A DNA stretch of 64,000 bases, taken from Paraburkholderia tropica. GTDB lineage: Bacteria; Pseudomonadota; Gammaproteobacteria; Burkholderiales; Burkholderiaceae. Below, piece by piece: positions 59,297 to 64,000 of this stretch (its first letter is position 1; the number at the start of each line of letters is the position of its first letter). The notes under the pieces were generated by a model. That model ran no database searches. It had not been told where the DNA came from and saw only the letters and a list, made by a program, of their open reading frames with translations. The position numbers and the translations under genes were made by a program. The stretch spans positions 404,144 to 468,143 of the forward strand of contig NZ_CAJZAR010000062.1 of the NCBI RefSeq assembly GCF_914484835.1. Direction: 5' to 3'.

Positions 59297-60151
59297 ATGA
59301 CACCCGAAATCATCGACATTCATCCGCACATCATTTCGACCGATACGGTTCGCTATCCGATTGCGCCGCAACACGGCCATCGTTCGAAATGGTCGGCCAC
59401 CCGCCCCGTCACGTTCGAGCAGATGATCGCCGAGATGGACGAAGCCGGCGTCGCCAAGGCCGCGATCGTGCATTCGTCGACGACTTACGGCCACAACAAT
59501 TCGTATGTCGCCGACAGCGTGGCGCAAGATTCGAAGCGCTTTACCGGCGTGTATTCGTTCGACCTGCTCGCGCCCGACGCGCTCAAGACTTTCGATCACT
59601 GGCTCGCGAACGGCATGGGCGGCATTCGCCTGTTCACGGGCGGCGCGACGCATCAAAGCGACGGCAGCTGGCTCGTCAATCCGGCGACGTTTCCGATCTG
59701 GGAACGCTGCGCGGAAATCGGCATGACGATGGTCGTGCAGACGACGCCCGAGGGTCTGTCGATGGTCGCGCAACTGGCGCAGCGTTTTCCTTCAGTGAAG
59801 ATCGCGCTCGATCATTGCGGGCGTCCCGATCTCGAAGACGGCCCGCCGTATGCGCGTTGCGCGGCGCTGTTCGCGCTCGCGAAATACGACAACGTGTACC
59901 TGAAGATCACGCCGCGCACGTTCGATATCGCGCAGAACTCGCCGGGCGGTGCGCAGGCGTTCTTCGCGCATCTGGTGAAGGTATTCGGCGCGGACCATCT
60001 GGCGTTCGGTTCGAATTATCCGGCTTCCGCCGGTCCGCTGAAGACGCTGATCGAGCAGGGCAATGCGTGTTTCGCGGCGCTCAGCGACGAGGAGCGCGCC
60101 TGGGTCTGGGGCCGCACGGCGAAGGTTCTTTATCCGCAGCTGGCTGGCTGA
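59297..60151 (+). CDS. Amidohydrolase family protein (LigI/PDC-lactonase-like)
   Basis: The protein is 284 residues from the ATG at 59297, with GAGAGG upstream; a GTG/ATG start 30 bases earlier is possible. It is an amidohydrolase-2 barrel. The metal or substrate residues appear in IDIHPHII near the start, KIALDHCGRPD in the middle and FGSNYPAS near the end. Close families include 2-pyrone-4,6-dicarboxylate lactonase and 4-sulfomuconolactone hydrolase. It is co-transcribed with the Bug receptor gene and followed by a hairpin. A lactone or enol acid from aromatic catabolism is the likely substrate. Confidence 0.87.
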   Translation: MTPEIIDIHPHIISTDTVRYPIAPQHGHRSKWSATRPVTFEQMIAEMDEAGVAKAAIVHSSTTYGHNNSYVADSVAQDSKRFTGVYSFDLLAPDALKTFDHWLANGMGGIRLFTGGATHQSDGSWLVNPATFPIWERCAEIGMTMVVQTTPEGLSMVAQLAQRFPSVKIALDHCGRPDLEDGPPYARCAALFALAKYDNVYLKITPRTFDIAQNSPGGAQAFFAHLVKVFGADHLAFGSNYPASAGPLKTLIEQGNACFAALSDEERAWVWGRTAKVLYPQLAG

Positions 60152-60215
60152 AATCGTCGTGAGGTCGACGGTCGAGGCGGCTTCACGCGCTTCGACGCCA
60201 TCGATCTTCGCAGCG

Positions 60216-60254
60216 CGGCCGGCGTGGGCATCATGCCGGCCGTGGCCGCTTTTT
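60216..60254 (+). terminator. Terminator or attenuator before tctAB
   Basis: CGGCCGGC and its complement around an 11-base loop, with an outer GC-rich extension, are followed by five Ts only 14 bases before the permease start. It could reduce transcription of the permease relative to the receptor and hydrolase. Confidence 0.65.
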
Positions 60255-60268
60255 CATCGGGATGACGC

Positions 60269-62275
60269 ATGGAATTTTTCAACGACGCAACGTTAATGGC
60301 AGCAGGCCATGCGCTGTCGACGATACTGCAATTCAATCGCCTGATCTTTCTGGTTTTCGGCGTGATGGTCGGGCTGGCGATTGGCCTGCTGCCCGGCATC
60401 GGCGGCTTGACGGGCTTCGCCTTACTCGTGCCGTTCACGTACACGATGGACCCGTACGCGGCCTTCGCGATGCTGCTCGGCATGGCGTCGGTCATCACCA
60501 CGTCGGACGTGATTCCGGCCGTGCTGTTCGGCGTGCCGGGCCACGCGGCATCGCAGGCCACAGTGCTCGACGGCTTACCGATGACGAAGCGCGGCGAAGC
60601 CTCGCGCGCGTTGAGTGCGTGCTATACGTCCTCGTTGCTCGGCGGCTTGATCGGCGCGGTCATGCTGGCGATTTCGCTGCCGCTGGTGCGTCCTTTCGTG
60701 CTCTCGATCGGCACGCCGGAAATGCTGGGCCTGACGATCTTCGGCGTGTCGATGGTGGCGGCGCTCTCGGGCAATGCACCGCTGCGCGGCGTCGTGGCGG
60801 CATGCTTCGGCATTCTGGTCGGCATGATCGGCACCAATGTCGAAACGGGGCAAATGCGCTGGACCGGCGGCATTCTCTATCTGCAAGACGGCATTCCGCT
60901 GGTGCCGATTATTCTCGGCATTTTCGCGCTGCCGGAATTGTGCGAACTCGCGATCCGGCGCACGGCGATTGCGGAGAATGTGCAGTTCAATTCGCGTCAG
61001 GGCATGCGCCAGGGCGTGATCGACAGTCTGCGCAACTGGTTTCTGGTGCTGCGTTGTGGCGGCCTGGGCGCGCTGCTCGGCGTGGTGCCGGGCATCACCG
61101 GCGCGGTGACCGACTGGATCGCCTACGGCCACGCGTTGCAGACCTCGAAGAACGCGAAGCTGACGTTCACCACGGGCGACGTGCGCGGCGTGATTGCACC
61201 CGAAGCGGCCAATAACGCACGCGAAGGCGGCAGCCTCGTGCCGATGCTTTCGTTCGGCGTGCCGGGCGGCGCGGCGCAAGCGATCCTGCTGGGCGCGATG
61301 ATGGTTCACGGCTTCATTCCCGGCCCCGACATGCTCACGAAGCACCTCGATTTCACCTATTCGATGGTGTGGTCGATCGCGCTCGCGAATATCTTCGGCG
61401 CGGGTCTGTGCTTTTTGCTCAGCGGCCAGTTCGCGCGCGTCTCGACGCTGCGTTACACGCTGATTCTGCCCGTCATCATGCCGATCATTTATGTGGGCGC
61501 GTTTCAGGGCTCGCGCAGCTGGGGCGATCTGTTCGTGCTCCTGATCGCGGGTGTGATCGGCTGGACCATGAAGCGTCTGAAATGGGCGCGTCCGCCCGTG
61601 ATTCTCGGCCTCGTGCTCGGCGTGCTGATGGAGCGTTATATGACGATCTCCTTCGTGCGCTACGGCACCGACTGGGTGACGCGACCTGTCGTCATGGTGC
61701 TGCTTGCGCTCGCGGCGCTGGTGTTTTTCAGGCCCTTGTTCAGCGCGCTGCGCAGCGGTGAACTCGCGCGCATGCGCCCGAGCGGCAAGATCGCGTTCAA
61801 GCTGGAAGATCTGGTCTATGTGTTCTTTATCGGCATGGGCGCGTACATGCTGGTGACGTCGCAAAGCTGGATTCTGATGGCGCGTATCGGGCCGACCGTG
61901 GTCGCGAGCATTCTCGTGATCGCCGGATCGACGAGCCTGCTTTACAAGGTCTTTTTCGTTCCCTCGAAGGCGAGCGCGCCTGGCGCGGCGGGCGGCATTC
62001 ACATGGATGTGTCGGGCGATCACGGAGAGAAACTGCCGAATAGCGTGACGCTGCTGCGTGCGGCGAAATTCTTCGGCTGGTTCGTGGCGTTTCTCGTCTG
62101 CATGTCGCTGATCGGCATGATTCCCACGGTGCCGATTGTGATCGTGGCGTATATGCGTCTTGAAGGGCGCGAGTCGTGGAAACTCAGTTTGATACTCGCG
62201 GCCTGCGTGACGGCGCTGATTTACGGCGTATTCGATCAGATCATCCATATTCCCTGGCCGAGCAGTCTCTTTTAA
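60269..62275 (+). CDS. Tripartite tricarboxylate transporter permease, TctA fused to TctB
   Basis: This 668-residue membrane protein is some 160 residues longer than usual TctA (~500). Residues 1-500 are TctA (DUF112), with GLLPGIGGLTGFALLVPFTY, GVPGHAASQATVLDGLPMTK and the duplicated GVPGGAAQAILLGAMM. Residues ~510-668 form a four-helix TctB domain ending FDQIIHIPWPSSLF, the normal TctB C-terminus. Large and small permease subunits are therefore one polypeptide. There is no separate tctB gene. It imports the ligand delivered by the Bug receptor using an ion gradient. Confidence 0.91.
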   Translation: MEFFNDATLMAAGHALSTILQFNRLIFLVFGVMVGLAIGLLPGIGGLTGFALLVPFTYTMDPYAAFAMLLGMASVITTSDVIPAVLFGVPGHAASQATVLDGLPMTKRGEASRALSACYTSSLLGGLIGAVMLAISLPLVRPFVLSIGTPEMLGLTIFGVSMVAALSGNAPLRGVVAACFGILVGMIGTNVETGQMRWTGGILYLQDGIPLVPIILGIFALPELCELAIRRTAIAENVQFNSRQGMRQGVIDSLRNWFLVLRCGGLGALLGVVPGITGAVTDWIAYGHALQTSKNAKLTFTTGDVRGVIAPEAANNAREGGSLVPMLSFGVPGGAAQAILLGAMMVHGFIPGPDMLTKHLDFTYSMVWSIALANIFGAGLCFLLSGQFARVSTLRYTLILPVIMPIIYVGAFQGSRSWGDLFVLLIAGVIGWTMKRLKWARPPVILGLVLGVLMERYMTISFVRYGTDWVTRPVVMVLLALAALVFFRPLFSALRSGELARMRPSGKIAFKLEDLVYVFFIGMGAYMLVTSQSWILMARIGPTVVASILVIAGSTSLLYKVFFVPSKASAPGAAGGIHMDVSGDHGEKLPNSVTLLRAAKFFGWFVAFLVCMSLIGMIPTVPIVIVAYMRLEGRESWKLSLILAACVTALIYGVFDQIIHIPWPSSLF

Positions 62276-62321
62276 AACTCGCGCGCCGCTTATTGCAGAA
62301 CGAATATCGCAAGGACATACC

Positions 62322-62852
62322 ATGACGAAGAACCGACTCGAACGCATCGACCCCGAACAGGCGTCGGACGAACAGAAGACCGTGATTGCGCGTTTGGGCG
62401 AAGGGCGCGGACGCATTCCCACGCCGTTCAATATCTGGCTGCATAACCCGAATCTCGCGTCGGGCATGGAGATTATCGGCACGCACGTCGACCGCTCGCC
62501 CGTGCTTACCGAAGCTGAAAGCGAAGTCGCGATTCTCGCGACGGCCGTATTCTGGAACGCGCCTTATGTGATCGCGAATCATCGTCGTCACGCGCTGAAG
62601 TCGGGTGTGCCGGAAGCGGTGGTCGAAGCCATTCTGGCGAAACGCCGTCCCGAAGCGGGCGACGATCGCTTCGGCCTGATCTGCGACGCCGTGAGCGACC
62701 TGCTCGCGGGCGCGCAGATCGACGACGCGCGATTCGCGCGCTACGACGCGGTGCTGGGCCGCGCGGTGATCGCGGAACTGCTCGTGACGATCGGCTATTT
62801 CACGTCGATTTCGCTGGGCATGACGCTGCACGCGCTCGAACCCAAGGACTGA
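62322..62852 (+). CDS. Carboxymuconolactone decarboxylase (CMD) / AhpD-like family protein
   Basis: This 176-residue protein of the CMD family shows the expected helices: FNIWLHNPNLASGMEIIGTH and LTEAESEVAILATAVFWNAPYVIANHRRHALKSG. The CxxC-H redox motif of AhpD proteins is absent (the equivalent segment reads WNAPYVIANHRRHA), so a hydrolase or decarboxylase role is more likely than peroxidase. It follows TctAB by 46 bases. With the LigI-like hydrolase it suggests ring-cleavage product metabolism. Confidence 0.88.
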   Translation: MTKNRLERIDPEQASDEQKTVIARLGEGRGRIPTPFNIWLHNPNLASGMEIIGTHVDRSPVLTEAESEVAILATAVFWNAPYVIANHRRHALKSGVPEAVVEAILAKRRPEAGDDRFGLICDAVSDLLAGAQIDDARFARYDAVLGRAVIAELLVTIGYFTSISLGMTLHALEPKD

Positions 62853-62943
62853 TACGAAGGCACGGCGGCGGTGGCGCACGACAGTACGCGACTGCCGATT
62901 CACTGTGCCCGCAAGAGACGATGAAACCGCGGAGGACCGCCAC

Positions 62944-63924
62944 GTGTCCGCTCTCGACTGGTACCTGCAGATCAACCTGAAGGCGCGGCATTTGCGCCTG
63001 CTTGTGACGATCGACACTTACCGAAATCTGACCCAGGTGGCCGATGTCACGCACGTGACGGTGCCTGCGGTCTCGAAGTCGCTCGCCGAACTCGAACGCG
63101 GCATTGGGCTGACACTGTTTTCGCGCACGGCGCAGGGGCTGGTGCCGACGCAGTATGGCGATTGCCTGATTCGCCATGCGCGCGAAATGCTGACGATTCT
63201 GCATCAGGCGCGCGACGAATTAAAAGCGCTGAGTTCGGGGACCGAGGGGAAGATTCATATCGGCATGCTGCCGGCTTCCGCTTCTGTGTTGTTGCCGCAG
63301 GCGCTTATTCTGATCAAGCAGCGCTCGCCCGGGACCAATGTGATGGTGACAGAGGGCACGACGGCGTCGTTGCTGCCCGAACTTTGGCAGGGGCGTCTCG
63401 ATCTCGTGGTGGGACGCTTGCCGCCGCCCGATACGCTCGGCAGTTTCGAAGAAAAGGAATTGCTCGAGGAGCCGGTCACGTTGATGACGGGGAGGCATCA
63501 TCCGCTCGCGCGGCGCAAGGCCGTGACGTGGGCCGATTTGCGGCCGTTTCCGTGGATCTTGCCGCCGCTTGGGTCGATATTGAGGGACCCGCTGGAGCGC
63601 GCGCTCGAAGCGCATGATGTGCCGTTGACCAATAACTACATCGAGACGCTTTCTGTTCATGTCGCGCGGGCGCATTTGCAGATATCGGATTTTATTGCCG
63701 TGATGGCGGGGACGCCGGCTGGGGATTCGGCGCAGCCGTTGCATATGTTGCCTTTGAGTTTGCCTAGATTGTTGCGGCCCGCTGGGGTGTTGTGGAATCG
63801 GAATCGAGGGCTGACGCCTAGTGCTGTGTTGATGGTGGATTGTTTGGAGGAGGCCGCGAAGCGGCTTAAGGGTGAGGGTGGGGTGGGGCGGGTTTTGGGG
63901 AGGGGGATTGCTGCGGGCGCTTGA
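62944..63924 (+). CDS. LysR-family regulator, second of two close paralogues
   Basis: The protein is 326 residues from the GTG at 62944, with GGAGGA seven bases upstream; this start matches the TTG start of the paralogue at 56957 (SALDWYLQ against SELDWYLQ). The helix-turn-helix and effector domains are nearly the same as in that protein; the last ~15 residues differ. It lies after the CMD gene. Having two almost identical LysR regulators flanking one catabolic operon suggests a duplication that included the regulator. The final 76 bases of the window hold nothing recognisable. Confidence 0.91.
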   Translation: MSALDWYLQINLKARHLRLLVTIDTYRNLTQVADVTHVTVPAVSKSLAELERGIGLTLFSRTAQGLVPTQYGDCLIRHAREMLTILHQARDELKALSSGTEGKIHIGMLPASASVLLPQALILIKQRSPGTNVMVTEGTTASLLPELWQGRLDLVVGRLPPPDTLGSFEEKELLEEPVTLMTGRHHPLARRKAVTWADLRPFPWILPPLGSILRDPLERALEAHDVPLTNNYIETLSVHVARAHLQISDFIAVMAGTPAGDSAQPLHMLPLSLPRLLRPAGVLWNRNRGLTPSAVLMVDCLEEAAKRLKGEGGVGRVLGRGIAAGA

Positions 63925-64000
63925 AGTTGGTGCTTTTTTGCTTTGTGTTGGAACCTGTTTTCATGTCGGTTTGCATGCGTCGCCCCTGTGCGGGGCGGCA

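Overview
The window is high-GC DNA with the gene content of a beta-proteobacterium of the Burkholderia sensu lato group (Paraburkholderia or Caballeronia-like). The pointers are several 16-strand-type general porins, Bug/tripartite (TTT) transport genes, many stand-alone periplasmic binding proteins, and a CIRCE-controlled extra groESL. No rRNA, tRNA, replication gene, CRISPR array or intact insertion sequence was seen. The content is almost entirely accessory uptake and catabolism, as expected of a secondary chromosome or megaplasmid.

Region 1 (1-15.7 kb) holds carbohydrate-type ABC uptake and redox genes. It starts with the tail of an FAD-linked 2-hydroxyacid-type oxidase. A binding protein, double ATPase, permease, RpiR regulator and the electron-transfer flavoprotein etfBA follow. 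Next come a reverse-strand short-chain dehydrogenase, a second near-copy of the binding protein without its own transporter, an aldo/keto reductase, a second complete transporter (binding protein, permease, ATPase, permease) and another aldo/keto reductase.

Region 2 (15.9-39.5 kb) is an unusual catabolic island. A GntR/FCD regulator has matching operators in front of itself, of a reverse-strand dehydrogenase/tautomerase pair and of a hyuA-hyuB-RidA operon. Downstream are an amino-acid ABC transporter, two proline-racemase-family enzymes with different catalytic residue pairs, a DadA-like D-amino-acid dehydrogenase, an AroE-like reductase and a porin. A reverse-strand operon then carries a glycerate 2-kinase, a strongly divergent enolase, an ornithine-cyclodeaminase-family protein and a class II aldolase, divergent from a MocR regulator. 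The set suggests a pathway that opens a cyclic amide or amino acid and recovers a three-carbon unit. It matches no complete pathway I know and is the best candidate here for an undescribed system.

Region 3 (39.6-52.5 kb) has an MFS transporter, a LacI regulator with a perfect palindromic operator, an FMN monooxygenase, a TonB-dependent receptor, a sulfonate-type binding protein and a dedicated tonB-exbB-exbD-exbD set. A second groES-groEL under a CIRCE element follows.

Region 4 (52.5-64 kb) holds a broken HxlR regulator gene, two related porins, an NMT1-like binding protein, two closely related LysR regulators, a Bug-family receptor, an amidohydrolase, a TctA-TctB fusion permease and a carboxymuconolactone-decarboxylase-family protein. 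Both porins and the Bug receptor have the same 65-bp promoter-proximal element with invariant internal spacing, which ties them into one probable LysR regulon.
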